This document shows positions 18,485 through 27,498 of a DNA stretch of 53,966 nucleotides, in pieces (the stretch's first letter is position 1; each line of letters opens with the position of its first letter). This DNA comes from Desulfobacterales bacterium (lineage in GTDB: Bacteria > Desulfobacterota > Desulfobacteria > Desulfobacterales > SURF-7). Location: contig JABHLN010000009.1 in NCBI GenBank assembly GCA_018693105.1, positions 1 to 53,966 of the forward strand, written 5' to 3'. A program made the translations under genes and the position numbers. Below the pieces are notes generated by a model that saw only the letters and a list, made by a program, of their open reading frames with translations, was not told the origin of the DNA and did no database searches.

Positions 18485-19654
18485 CTACGTTCCACATATG
18501 GTTTGATATAACAATCCAATATGACTTTCCAGATTCTGTTTTATCAGTGAGACCTCCCCTGATAAACGGTTGTATGAATCAACGATATCTAATGCCAGAC
18601 CATACAATTCCGCCTCGGAAATAATTGTGGAAAAATAATAATAAAAACTTTCATCAAGCGGTGCTGGAATTGATTTTACATTTTTTTTGGATTCAAGAGC
18701 CTTTAAAAAACCGCTAACCATTCCGTCAACGGAAACATTTTCAGCCCATGCCGGGTCACCCACACCATCTAACCTGTCAAGACGTATTCTGATGGAAAGA
18801 TTTAGAAAAAATACCAGGAGAGCTTCAAGTACTGAGGCTGGATCATGCTGTATATTATTTTTTTCAACAGGGGAAGAATATCCCCTCACAGTAATCAACT
18901 TAAGATCTATCTTATCATCCTGCAGTTTCAGGATAAAATCTCCAGCCGCATGGTGCCATGGAAAAATCTGTTCAAATGTTTCGGGGTTATAATAAGAGGT
19001 TAAAATATATGCTGCCTGGTGATATAATTCTATTGTCTGTTTTTTTGACAAAAGATAATGATCTTCAACAGGGTCCCATACAATTATCCTTTTTTTATTT
19101 TGCCGGCAGGTAATATGAAACTCGTTGTATCCTTCAAACCACTGCCCTAAAAACATCCGTATATCAACTTTGCTTTTTTCCCCGATAAAATTTTCCCCGT
19201 AAACCTCAGGGATGAAAGCGAATGGAAAGTCATTATTCAGACGATTCAGGCATATATATTCATTCTCAATATACCTATTTCCTGCAGCAGAAACCGCAAC
19301 ATTCAGTACAAAAGAATTCCTTTTTCGATCTGAAACAACTTCTATCCGTGACGGGTGGTAAAACTCACCATGTTTTTCCAGAAACACATTGATTTCATTA
19401 ACATCTTTGCTGGAAATTCTTTTTCCGGACTGTAGATAAACAGCCTGAGTAATTACCCCAAAGTCATTACTTTCCACAAAGGAGCTGACTTCGAGAAAAT
19501 AATCCCCATAACTCAAGGATTCAAAGGTTATACCTTTTTTGTTTTTTCTGCCTAAAGGCAGGTAGTTATTCCAAGTCTCACCATCAATTTGAACCGGATT
19601 ATCGGCATCGGCAAGAAAGAAATTAATTTTTTTCCCAAAGTACATTATGTACAC
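18485..19654 (-). CDS. Uncharacterised 389-aa protein upstream of dsrA
   Basis: 389 aa, soluble, no signal peptide or membrane helix. I do not recognise a named family. Two segments stand out: FAFIPEVYGE followed by MFLGQWFEGYNEFHI (about 126-160), and IFPWHHAAGDFILK followed by LKLITVRGY (about 230-259). The order of a hinge-like segment and an H-x-x-x-D loop vaguely recalls aminoglycoside-phosphotransferase/kinase-like folds, but key residues cannot be confirmed and this is only a suggestion. It ends 347 bp before the dsrA start on the same strand and starts 11 bp after the TPR gene, so the two form a small operon that may read into dsr. Confidence 0.7.
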   Translation of the reverse strand: MYIMYFGKKINFFLADADNPVQIDGETWNNYLPLGRKNKKGITFESLSYGDYFLEVSSFVESNDFGVITQAVYLQSGKRISSKDVNEINVFLEKHGEFYHPSRIEVVSDRKRNSFVLNVAVSAAGNRYIENEYICLNRLNNDFPFAFIPEVYGENFIGEKSKVDIRMFLGQWFEGYNEFHITCRQNKKRIIVWDPVEDHYLLSKKQTIELYHQAAYILTSYYNPETFEQIFPWHHAAGDFILKLQDDKIDLKLITVRGYSSPVEKNNIQHDPASVLEALLVFFLNLSIRIRLDRLDGVGDPAWAENVSVDGMVSGFLKALESKKNVKSIPAPLDESFYYYFSTIISEAELYGLALDIVDSYNRLSGEVSLIKQNLESHIGLLYQTICGT

Positions 19655-19665
19655 ATCCCGGCTTT

Positions 19666-20283
19666 TTACCTGTGGGATTCAATCTCTTTCAGTATTTCAG
19701 GGGAAACCTCATACCCAAGCTCAACAGCCCTGTCACAATGTTCAATAGCCTTATCATACGATTTGCTCTCAAGATAACCAATTGCCAGGTTGTTATGAGC
19801 TATAGCAAATCCAGGCTCAATTTCCAGGGCTTTAAGATTTGCCTGAATGCTTTCTTCTACCAGACCTGACATCAGGTAAGCATTGGCTAATGTTGTATAA
19901 GCCTGGACATAGTTTGCATTATAAGCAATTGCTTTTTTAAGAGCTCTAATGCCATCATCCAATTCCCCTCTTTGAAGGTGAACAAACCCTATATTCCCGT
20001 ATCCTTCTGCAAAACCGGCCCTTGATCTGACAGCCCGTTGATTATAATCAAGGCAGCCGTCAAGATCCCCACGCTGGAGACAAAGCCCTCCAAGCTGGAC
20101 ATAGGCCTCAGCGAGACTCGGGCTGCAATCAATCGCAGCAGCAAGTTCCTTTTCAGCCTCGTCAAGTCCATTAATCCCTAAAAGAGCGACAGCAAGATTA
20201 TAATGTGTTGTGCCGCAATCAGGATTCGAGGCCAGGGCCGCTCTCTGGTGGGCTATATATTCTTCTACGTTTTTTGCTTTCAT
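19666..20283 (-). CDS. TPR repeat protein upstream of the dsr locus
   Basis: 205 aa, almost entirely tetratricopeptide repeats (about five; for example HYNLAVALLGINGLDEAEK, AYVQLGGLCLQRGDLDGCL, AYTTLANAYLMSGLVEESI, AHNNLAIGYLESKSYDKAI). No signal peptide, so a cytoplasmic scaffold or chaperone-like adaptor. AGGGAAAA precedes the ATG. It is followed after 11 bp by the unknown 389-aa gene and then dsrA, so a role in Dsr assembly or in its regulation is possible but only inferred from position. Confidence 0.85.
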   Translation of the reverse strand: MKAKNVEEYIAHQRAALASNPDCGTTHYNLAVALLGINGLDEAEKELAAAIDCSPSLAEAYVQLGGLCLQRGDLDGCLDYNQRAVRSRAGFAEGYGNIGFVHLQRGELDDGIRALKKAIAYNANYVQAYTTLANAYLMSGLVEESIQANLKALEIEPGFAIAHNNLAIGYLESKSYDKAIEHCDRAVELGYEVSPEILKEIESHR

Positions 20284-20931
20284 AACATTTTCCCTGTTTT
20301 TATTATTTTTTATTATTGATGGAGACTTTTTAAAAGCATCATTATATATAATTTTTACAAACCCTTCACCATTTCTTTTAGATAATCACATTAATTCTTT
20401 CAATTTAAACTTTTTAGATTAATATGTGAGACGATCATTGTCAAATAAAAACAAAATATGAAAAAATGTAAATATTCCGGTCAAGACGGCAGCTCCGCTC
20501 AGGGGTTTTGTGAGCAAGAGGTTCTTTTGGTTTTATTAGTTATACTAATTAACCAATAAAACTAATTAAACTGGTCAAACAATAATTCATTTAGTCTCTA
20601 CTACCGGCTTTTGGATTGATAATGACAATTTGATATGTTAGTAAGTGCCCATACATAAATGAGGATTTTTGTTTTAGTTCGAGTCGAAGGTCCGGTACTT
20701 TGTTCAGGAGAAGACGATTCCGCTATAGCGGGATTAAGCATATAAATACATTGAATAGTTTGAAGATAACTCTATAGCAACAGCTCTTTTCAGCTTGAAA
20801 GGAAGCACTTTTTGCAAAACTTGAGCATGTAAAAAATACAAAATGCCGTTTCAGAAGACAAAAGGTGCTACTACAAAGCTATTTGGGCAAAAAAAGAGAC
20901 TTTGTGCAGAGATCTCGCAGGGAGGTTTATT
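20284..20931. other. Divergent intergenic region between TPR gene and dapA-like gene
   Basis: No gene. Contents: an AT-rich stretch with direct repeats of ACTAATTAA (about 20550-20570), the R3 repeat fragment at 20642-20673, and the ribosome binding site GGGAGG (20920-20925) of the dapA-like gene. Promoters for both sides should lie here but none is convincing. Confidence 0.5.
20642..20673 (-). repeat. Fragment of repeat family R3
   Basis: The sequence TAAGTGCCCATACATAAATG followed by AGGATTTTTGTT matches the reversed right end of the R3 copy at 37691-37835. Similarity fades after about 50 nt, and no second end is present. Confidence 0.6.
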
Positions 20932-21966
20932 ATGATTAAAGGATGCCACACAGCAATTATAACACCGTTTACAGATGATGATGTTGACTATATAGGCCTT
21001 GAGAAACTCACCGATTTTCAAATAAAGAACGGAATTAACGGAATCGTCGCTGCAGGCACTACTGGAGAAAGCCCGACACTTGCATGGTACGAACATAATA
21101 AAGTTATAGAAACAACCGCAAAGAAGACAAAGGGTAATTGTATATGTATTGCCGGAACAGGGAGTAACAATACCAAGGAAGCTATTGAAGGTACAAAGTT
21201 CGCAGTTGATGCAGGTGTTGACGCGGTATTACTTGTGGATCCTTATTATAATGGTCCAAGCTCTCTTGAAATAAGAAGGGAATACATAGAACCGATTGCA
21301 ACCGCCTTTCCTGAAGTACAGATTATACCATATATTATACCGGGAAGAACCGGTACTATGATGTTTCCTGAAGACCTTGCCATTCTTGCCGACAAATTTG
21401 ATAATGTGAGGACTGTAAAAGAAGCAACCGGTGATCTGGAAAACATGAAGAAGACAAGACATTGTTGCGGTAATGATTATTCCATTTTGTCCGGTGATGA
21501 CTCAATGATTTTCAAAATGATGACAGACCCGGAGGTTAAAGCTGCAGGGCTTATTTCAGTTACTTCCAATATCGCCCCAAAAGCAATGGCAGAAATGGTA
21601 TATTATCTTGGAGAAGGGAATATTGCTGAAGCAGAAAAACTGCATACAGCTCTTAAGCCCCTCTTCGGACTTGTAACTGTTATTACAAATGAAACTACAC
21701 CTTACGGTAAAATAGAATGCAGGGCCAGAAATCCGCTGGCGGCAAAAACCTTGATGGCAATACTTGGAATGCCTTCAGGAAAATGTAGAAGTCCAATGGG
21801 GAAGATGACAAAAAACGGCATTGAAAAAGTTCTTGAAATTGCAAATACCGTACAGACAAATAATCCGGAGGTATTCCGGCCTCTTGCAGAATTTTTTAAT
21901 GTTGATATAGACGCCCGGTTAAATGATCCTGAAAACTTGGATGGATTGTATTACAAAGATTATTAA
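20932..21966 (+). CDS. dapA: Dihydrodipicolinate synthase/N-acetylneuraminate lyase-family aldolase (DapA-like)
   Basis: 344 aa from ATG 20932, six nt after GGAGG; an upstream in-frame TTG is disfavoured. Class I aldolase of the DapA family: AAGTTGESPTL (about 40-50), Tyr134 in PYIIPGRTG and Schiff-base Lys163 in TVKEATGD. DapA condenses pyruvate with aspartate semialdehyde in lysine/diaminopimelate synthesis. It is about 50 residues longer than the usual 290, the excess lying in the C-terminal half (VITNETTPYGKIECRARNP and a longer tail), so the substrate may differ from that of DapA. It stands alone; R1 begins directly after its stop. Confidence 0.85.
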   Translation: MIKGCHTAIITPFTDDDVDYIGLEKLTDFQIKNGINGIVAAGTTGESPTLAWYEHNKVIETTAKKTKGNCICIAGTGSNNTKEAIEGTKFAVDAGVDAVLLVDPYYNGPSSLEIRREYIEPIATAFPEVQIIPYIIPGRTGTMMFPEDLAILADKFDNVRTVKEATGDLENMKKTRHCCGNDYSILSGDDSMIFKMMTDPEVKAAGLISVTSNIAPKAMAEMVYYLGEGNIAEAEKLHTALKPLFGLVTVITNETTPYGKIECRARNPLAAKTLMAILGMPSGKCRSPMGKMTKNGIEKVLEIANTVQTNNPEVFRPLAEFFNVDIDARLNDPENLDGLYYKDY

Positions 21967-21967
21967 T

Positions 21968-22059
21968 TGATGGCGTCGTAGAAAGTCTCCATCAACCGCT
22001 ATGCCTTGTATATGAAGATTTCTACTTAGCCATCAGTTATACTTTTTACGAGTTCATCA
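21968..22059 (-). repeat. MITE-like repeat family R1, short copy
   Basis: 92 bp beginning TGATGGCGTCGTAGAAAGT and ending ACTTTTTACGAGTTCATCA, an inverted repeat. Both sides are flanked by TTAAT (21963-21967 and 22060-22064), a perfect 5-bp target duplication. In reverse orientation it matches both outer parts of 7167-7320 and lacks the R2 insert. A further partial terminal repeat (TGATGGCGTAGTA) follows at 22065-22077. Confidence 0.85.
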
Positions 22060-22174
22060 TTAATTGATGGCGTAGTAATTTTCCCGCTTTAGATGGGATA
22101 ATCTGTTAAAACAGTTGTTCAGAGGTTAGACATGCTATATATCCGCATAAACTTCTGATCAACCAATATGTATT

Positions 22175-22948
22175 TTATTCTTTATCTTCTTCTGGTTTAA
22201 ACTGATCAAAGAAAACCGACTTTAGCCATTTAATGGCAAAACCCAATAGTTCGATTTCATCATTTTTTATCTTTTCACTAGTTTCTTCATCAACATTGTA
22301 TCTTTCCAGAAATGTACTCTCAAAAACAAATCGCCTGAAATTATCTATATCATAACTTGCAGTGAAAAACATTTTTTTGCTTGCTTCTGAAAGCATTATA
22401 TTTGAGGGGAAAGACCTCTTTCTTACAATAAGGTCAGTCCATTCGGCATTAATTTCGTCATGGATATCGACACCCTGATTCTCTCTCCATTCCCGGATCG
22501 TCCATTCTTTTTCCTCTTCAAAACCCAGGCAATGAGGTTCGTTAACAAAAAAATAAAATTCGTCATCATCCGCTCCTTCTAAATGGCTCATGGAAGCAAC
22601 ACCAAGCGGGTAATATCGGCATGTTGACGGCCTGTCTTCATATACTATACAACCATCATCCTTTACAAATGGACAGGATTTCTGTTCATCATCAAGAAGT
22701 TTAAGTGTAACCACAGGCAAATCTGTTTTTTCAAGTAATTGAGGGACAGTATAAATAGAAAGAAATTCTTCAGATGAAATCCCCATACGATTTTTTAGCC
22801 TGATAATATCATATGGAGATAATGTTATATTAATCTCCCTGCAGCATTTGGTGAAACATTTTACATCTTTATGGCATTCAAACCTGAATTTTGAATCCTT
22901 ATTATATTTTACAGGCTCAATCCCTGAGGCTTCAAATGGTATATCCAT
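22175..22948 (-). CDS. YkgJ-family cysteine cluster protein
   Basis: 257 aa. Contains the zinc/iron-chelating cysteine pattern of the YkgJ family: CHKDVKCFTKCC (about 25-36) and CPFVKDDGCIVYEDRPSTCR (about 91-110), followed by YYPLG. Family function is uncertain, with a metal or Fe-S cluster presumed. The residues after about 150 are an acidic helical extension. Convergent with the dapA-like gene, separated by R1. Confidence 0.85.
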   Translation of the reverse strand: MDIPFEASGIEPVKYNKDSKFRFECHKDVKCFTKCCREINITLSPYDIIRLKNRMGISSEEFLSIYTVPQLLEKTDLPVVTLKLLDDEQKSCPFVKDDGCIVYEDRPSTCRYYPLGVASMSHLEGADDDEFYFFVNEPHCLGFEEEKEWTIREWRENQGVDIHDEINAEWTDLIVRKRSFPSNIMLSEASKKMFFTASYDIDNFRRFVFESTFLERYNVDEETSEKIKNDEIELLGFAIKWLKSVFFDQFKPEEDKE

Positions 22949-23147
22949 TTTTGTTTTACTCCTTGTAGGGGAATTTATAAAAAAAGATTGTTCATACTTA
23001 AATTTTATAATATTGTCAAATGTTTATAAAAATAACAATATAATTAGTGTTCATAATATGTTTATAAAAACATATTTCTTGATTTAAATCAAAAACTTCT
23101 ATATCCATCAATGATAAAAAATTAAGGATATATTTGTGGAGGAAAAG

Positions 23148-24218
23148 ATGTATATTACGATAAACAAAGCAGAGTGTTTAAAAACCACCCCCAATGATGA
23201 TACACCCCTTGGATTTGGAACGATATTTACAGATCACATGTTCAACATGGACTACAGCATTGAGAAAGGGTGGCACAATCCTCGCATTGATCCTTACGGC
23301 CCTATAAGCATGGACCCTTCTACAATGGTGCTTCATTACGGCCAATCAATATTTGAAGGACTTAAAGCTTACCGGACTGATAATGGTAAAATCCAGCTCT
23401 TCAGGCCAAAAAACAATCTCAAACGTTTAAACGGATCGGCAAAAAGACTCTGTATACCGGAAATTGATGAAGATTTTGCCCTTGAAGCACTTGTAAAACT
23501 TTTGTCACTTGATAAAGACTGGATACCCGGAGCACACGGAACTTCGCTATATATTCGGCCCACAATTATTGCAATGGATCCATATGTTGGTTTACGGTCA
23601 TCTCACACATACCGTTTCTTTATTATTCTCTCTCCGGTTGGGGCATATTATCCTGAAGGATTTAACCCCGTTAAGATCTGGGTATCAAAAGACAAAGTCA
23701 GGGCAGTTCGCGGTGGTGTGGGTGAAGCCAAAACTGCAGGTAATTATGCTGCAAGCCTTTATGCAACTGATCAGGCTCAGAAACAGGGATATACACAGGT
23801 CTTGTGGCTTGATGGAATTGAGCAGAAGTACGTGGAGGAAGTCGGCTCAATGAATATTTTCTTTGTTATTGATGATGAGATTATCACTCCCATGCTAAAC
23901 GGCAGTATCCTTTCAGGAATCACAAGAGACTCTGTAATCTCACTGGCAAAACACTGGGGAATGAAAATCTCGGAAAAAAGAGTTGGTATAGATGAGGTTT
24001 TTGATGCTCACAATTCAGGAAAGCTACAGGAGGTTTTCGGGTCAGGTACAGCTGCAGTTATATCACCTGTTGGGATGATTAAGTATAATGACAGGGAAAT
24101 AACAATAGGTGACGGTAATGCAGGACAAATCTCACAAAAATTATTCAACACATTGACCGACATTCAATATGGAAAGGCAGAGGATCCAATGAACTGGATT
24201 CTTCCCCTGAACATATAA
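23148..24218 (+). CDS. ilvE: Branched-chain amino acid aminotransferase
   Basis: 356 aa from ATG 23148, five nt after GGAGG; a GTG 12 nt upstream overlaps the ribosome binding site. Fold type IV PLP enzyme with HYGQSIFEGLKAYR (about 63-76), PLP lysine K195 in GEAKTAGNYAAS, EEVGSMNIFFV (about 230-240) and GSILSGITRDSVI. It interconverts branched-chain amino acids and 2-oxo acids with glutamate/2-oxoglutarate. Length is that of the larger BCAT subgroup. Monocistronic, with a clear terminator 54 bp downstream. Confidence 0.95.
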   Translation: MYITINKAECLKTTPNDDTPLGFGTIFTDHMFNMDYSIEKGWHNPRIDPYGPISMDPSTMVLHYGQSIFEGLKAYRTDNGKIQLFRPKNNLKRLNGSAKRLCIPEIDEDFALEALVKLLSLDKDWIPGAHGTSLYIRPTIIAMDPYVGLRSSHTYRFFIILSPVGAYYPEGFNPVKIWVSKDKVRAVRGGVGEAKTAGNYAASLYATDQAQKQGYTQVLWLDGIEQKYVEEVGSMNIFFVIDDEIITPMLNGSILSGITRDSVISLAKHWGMKISEKRVGIDEVFDAHNSGKLQEVFGSGTAAVISPVGMIKYNDREITIGDGNAGQISQKLFNTLTDIQYGKAEDPMNWILPLNI

Positions 24219-24271
24219 TATGAACATATAATATGAACATAACCTGAAAAAATTAATAACCCATAAAAAGT

Positions 24272-24313
24272 AAAACCGTTTACGGCCTTCACCAGACTGT
24301 AAACGGTTTTTTA
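24272..24313 (+). terminator. Rho-independent terminator of ilvE
   Basis: AAACCGTTTAC (24273-24283) pairs with GTAAACGGTTT around a 14-16 nt loop and is followed by TTTTT. Downstream of ilvE. Confidence 0.85.
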
Positions 24314-24320
24314 TATAATT

Positions 24321-24383
24321 TGATGATACGTAAAAAATATTAGCGGCGGCTAAGTAGATGGAGATTTTTTTATGACGCTATCA
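24321..24383 (+). repeat. MITE-like repeat family R1, internally deleted copy overlapping a stop codon
   Basis: Starts TGATGATACGTAAAAAAT and ends TTTATGACGCTATCA, with the internal marker GGCTAAGTAGATGGAGA. Compared with 21968-22059 it has lost about 30 central bases. Its last three bases (24381-24383) are, on the minus strand, the TGA stop of the DHH gene. Confidence 0.7.
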
Positions 24384-25280
24384 CTTTTTATTATTTTCCA
24401 TCCTGTTCTCTTTAAAGGTTTCAATAATTCTGGGGATATATTCCGATGCCTTATCGGAGGAAAAGCTACAACCCCCTGCGCCTTCATGACCGCCGCCTCC
24501 GAATTCCGATAAAAGCAAACCGACATTAACATTGCAATTCCTGTTAAAAATACTGTGTCCGGCACTAAGGACAATCTTGTCCTTGTCATCACCAAAACGT
24601 ATTTTAACCTGAACAACCGTTTCAGGAAAAAGAGAATAAACAAGGAATCTGTTTCCCACAGGCGCTGTATCATATGAGCGAAAATCAGTAACGGCAACCT
24701 GTTCCGTTATACTGGTACTTTTTATAAGAAGTTCTTTATATGCCCTGTTCTCTTTAATAACTTTGTTGCACCTTTTTTTAACTTCAGGGTCTTCAATAAC
24801 ATCAGCTATTTCATGTTTTCTTAACAATTCGACTAATTTGTTCCAGTATTTCTCATCAGACTTATCTCTTCCGGAAATAGTCATTGATATCAAAAGGTAT
24901 GGGTATTTTTCGGGATGCAGGACCTCATCCATTGTCAGGTCCGCAGAATCGATCCTGTCTGTCTCCTTCACAAGTTCATAAAAATTTCTGCGCATCTTAT
25001 CAATATAATATTCATAAACAATACCTGCAGCAGAAGGTGCTATTTTGAATGCCCCCCTGAAAGGCATCTCAACCCGGTTTGAATAATGATGATCGAACCA
25101 AAGCTCACAATTCTCACTATATGGCAGGTTTGCAAGAATATCACCTTCTTTTATATCAACAAGCCCTTTTTGTATTTCATTTGGTTCTACCCATTTTACA
25201 GGTACTGTTATATCTAGGGCCTCATAAAGAATAACAGCACATACAACACCGTCAAAATCGGCACGTGTAACGATTCTCAT
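24381..25280 (-). CDS. DHH-family phosphoesterase (exopolyphosphatase/oligoribonuclease-like)
   Basis: 299 aa. DHH motifs: VTRADFDG (about 4-11), WFDHHYSN (D63-H64-H65), and the C-terminal DHHA1 motif EFGGGGHEGAGGCSF (about 263-277). These residues bind manganese and the phosphoester. The family hydrolyses polyphosphate, pAp or short oligonucleotides; the substrate here is not determinable. The stop codon falls within an R1 repeat. Confidence 0.88.
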   Translation of the reverse strand: MRIVTRADFDGVVCAVILYEALDITVPVKWVEPNEIQKGLVDIKEGDILANLPYSENCELWFDHHYSNRVEMPFRGAFKIAPSAAGIVYEYYIDKMRRNFYELVKETDRIDSADLTMDEVLHPEKYPYLLISMTISGRDKSDEKYWNKLVELLRKHEIADVIEDPEVKKRCNKVIKENRAYKELLIKSTSITEQVAVTDFRSYDTAPVGNRFLVYSLFPETVVQVKIRFGDDKDKIVLSAGHSIFNRNCNVNVGLLLSEFGGGGHEGAGGCSFSSDKASEYIPRIIETFKENRMENNKK

Positions 25281-25546
25281 AAAAAATTACTCCATAAATT
25301 TATTAGCACTCAGTTGCCTGAGAAAATCCTTTTTTATACACCTGTTGCAAACAAACCGATAATAAAGAAGTGAACTTTATAAAATACTTTTTTCATACAC
25401 AGGTTGCAGCTTTCTACATGATACGAAGAAATACACACTTCTCAAGATAATACAGGCATCAACCCCGTTATTATTTTATCATCCGGCCTGAACTTAAAGA
25501 ACAAATCACATTTTCCAAAAGTTTACATATTCACTCCGAAAATATC

Positions 25547-26128
25547 TCAGGGATTATTTTTTTTCAATATATTATAAGATTTCATAACTTTTTTAACGTA
25601 TCTCTTTGTTTCAGGAAAGGGTGGGATGTTTTTGTATTTTTCTACCATTGAAGGGCCGGCATTGTATGCTGCCAGTGCAAATGGCACCTTACCATTAAAC
25701 CGATCCAGAAGCTGTCTGAAATAATTAGCCCCCCCCATAACATTTTCCCAGGCATTATAAGGGTCACTAATGTCCAGATGTTTCAAATTAGCAGGCATTA
25801 TCTGCATTAGCCCTATTGCTCCGGCTCTTGAAACAGCATTGGGATTAAAATTTGATTCAACCTTTATCATGGCCTTAATTAAAGAAAAAGAGACACCATA
25901 TCTTTTTGATGCGCTTGATATAAGATTATCATATCTTTTACTGAATTCATCGTTCTTTCTTTTTGGTATTTCTTTTATAAAAAGTTGATAATTGGATGAA
26001 ACCGGTACATTTGTAAAATTTAGAACCCCCTTGCTGTCAATAAACATATATATATCTGATTGAACAGGCAAAACAGTTCCAAAAAAACAAAAACCGATAA
26101 TTATATATTTTTTCCATCCAAAAATCAT
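25547..26128 (-). CDS. Periplasmic soluble lytic transglycosylase (SLT domain, DUF4124 N-terminus)
   Basis: 193 aa. Signal peptide (about 1-24), a short DUF4124-like segment (DIYMFIDSKGVLNFTNVP) and an SLT catalytic domain (about 60-185). Catalytic Glu91 lies in KVESNFNPNAVS, followed by AGAIGLMQIMP and ALAAYNAGPSMV. It cleaves peptidoglycan glycan strands to anhydromuropeptides. Short for the family but complete. Monocistronic. Confidence 0.93.
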   Translation of the reverse strand: MIFGWKKYIIIGFCFFGTVLPVQSDIYMFIDSKGVLNFTNVPVSSNYQLFIKEIPKRKNDEFSKRYDNLISSASKRYGVSFSLIKAMIKVESNFNPNAVSRAGAIGLMQIMPANLKHLDISDPYNAWENVMGGANYFRQLLDRFNGKVPFALAAYNAGPSMVEKYKNIPPFPETKRYVKKVMKSYNILKKNNP

Positions 26129-26188
26129 TATTTTCCCAGGTATTTAAGAAACTAGGGTAAACCGTTTGACATGAATCTGAAAAATCTG

Positions 26189-26572
26189 TCAAACTTTTCC
26201 GACAAACTCTTTATATTTTTTTCTAATATATTTTACTGCAAATTCAGGGTGTGCCAGATATGCAAGCGTTATGTCAATAGCTGAATCGCACATCTTATCT
26301 AAGGTCTCTTCTTTAACCATTTCATCAACAAAATTCTGTTCCCTTTTCTGCTCAAAAACCAGATTGTTCCCGATAGCGTCAATTATATTCTTAATATCTT
26401 CATCAGGAATATCACCCGAACTCCTTATACTATCCTCCACAGGTATATTCATCTTTAATATAAGGCAAATATACCATCTGTCTGGCATAAGTTTTTTTGA
26501 TGCATCGAAAAATTCTACTTCCAGGCTATTTTCAAGATTAATCTTCTTTATCAGTTTTTCTTCCATATACAC
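26189..26572 (-). CDS. Uncharacterised 127-aa protein
   Basis: 127 aa, acidic, no signal peptide or membrane helix, no recognised family. Visible features are a beta-rich N-terminal half (DRWYICLILKMNIPV) and an alpha-helical C-terminal half (MVKEETLDKMCDSAIDITLAYL). Starting at Met3 (MEEKLIKK) is equally possible. It starts 308 bp from the divergent RdgC-like pair. Confidence 0.6.
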   Translation of the reverse strand: MYMEEKLIKKINLENSLEVEFFDASKKLMPDRWYICLILKMNIPVEDSIRSSGDIPDEDIKNIIDAIGNNLVFEQKREQNFVDEMVKEETLDKMCDSAIDITLAYLAHPEFAVKYIRKKYKEFVGKV

Positions 26573-26880
26573 CTTAATATATTTAAATTTTAACTTTTAT
26601 TGTATGTAAATTATCCTGATTGAGGCCAACTTTATTTGTTTTTTCAAAATAGTAACACCTTGTTAAAAAATATAAGCTCCCATAATATGAACTCTGATTT
26701 TGTATAGTTTAAGGGATATTTTTTAGTAAAAAGATCTATTAATTATCATAAAAAAAATATCTTGTAACCACTTTTTAAACAGGCTATATACTTGATCCGT
26801 ATCCGTCAACATTCTAATAAGACATATTCTTTTTAATCTGTTTTCGTTTATTTCTTCAGTCAAATTTTGGAGTGTAACTC
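26573..26880. other. Divergent promoter region before the RdgC-like pair
   Basis: 308 bp, AT-rich, no repeat of the families seen elsewhere and no convincing gene. GGAG (26870-26873) is the probable ribosome binding site of the plus-strand gene. Confidence 0.4.
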
Positions 26881-27495
26881 ATGGGTTTATTATCACCAAC
26901 TGCATCCATAACTCGTTATATGGTTAAAGGCAAACTGGAAAAACCGATTCTTGAATCAATATATAACGAACTTATAAAAAATTCCATAAAGGAAATTGAC
27001 AATCACCCCGCCGAGCAGATAGTCGGCTGGACATCTTTTGAAAATCCATACCTGCCTGATTTTGAAGGTTCTTCTTTTGTGATCGGTTCTCACCTGATTT
27101 TTGCTCTAAGAGTTGATAAAAAGAATATACCTACAAAAGTTATAAAGAAACATTACAATCAGGAAATGTCAAAACGACTCAAAGAAACAGGGCTTGAATA
27201 TCTGTCTCGTAATGAAAAAAAAGAGATAAAAGATTATGTTACAAATCAACTTTGCCTTCGGATTCCGGCAACACCAAATATTTATGATATTGTCTGGAGC
27301 TATGAAGAAGGTACACTGTGGTTTTTTTCAAACCTGAAAAGTGCTAACGAAGAGCTTGAAACATTATTTAAAAAATCGTTCAAGCTGTCTCTTATAAGGA
27401 TATTCCCATTTACGTCAGCAGATCTTATGTCTGATATATCAGATGTAGATCGTGATGGTCTGACAAAAAGTTCTCCAACTGTATTTACGGTGTAA
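26881..27495 (+). CDS. RdgC-like protein, N-terminal half (split gene A)
   Basis: 204 aa. The order of features matches the N-terminal part of RdgC: a GW-containing segment (QIVGWTSFENP), a strand ending IFALRVDKKNIPTKVIKKH, a charged helix around LSRNEKKEIKDYVTNQL, a strand LWFFSNLKSANEELETLFKKSF, then LIRIFPFTSADL. E. coli RdgC has the same sequence of elements ([30 protein letters not shown]). RdgC binds double-stranded DNA as a ring and restrains RecA. The protein stops where the C-terminal domain should begin, and the next gene starts three bases later. Assignment is by pattern only. Confidence 0.6.
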   Translation: MGLLSPTASITRYMVKGKLEKPILESIYNELIKNSIKEIDNHPAEQIVGWTSFENPYLPDFEGSSFVIGSHLIFALRVDKKNIPTKVIKKHYNQEMSKRLKETGLEYLSRNEKKEIKDYVTNQLCLRIPATPNIYDIVWSYEEGTLWFFSNLKSANEELETLFKKSFKLSLIRIFPFTSADLMSDISDVDRDGLTKSSPTVFTV

Positions 27496-27498
27496 CCT

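Noticed and set aside
18188-18511. Plus-strand 107-codon open frame upstream of dsrA
   Set aside because: Composition is that of AT-rich noncoding DNA, no ribosome binding site, no family, and it overlaps the dsrA leader and the 3' end of the 389-aa gene.
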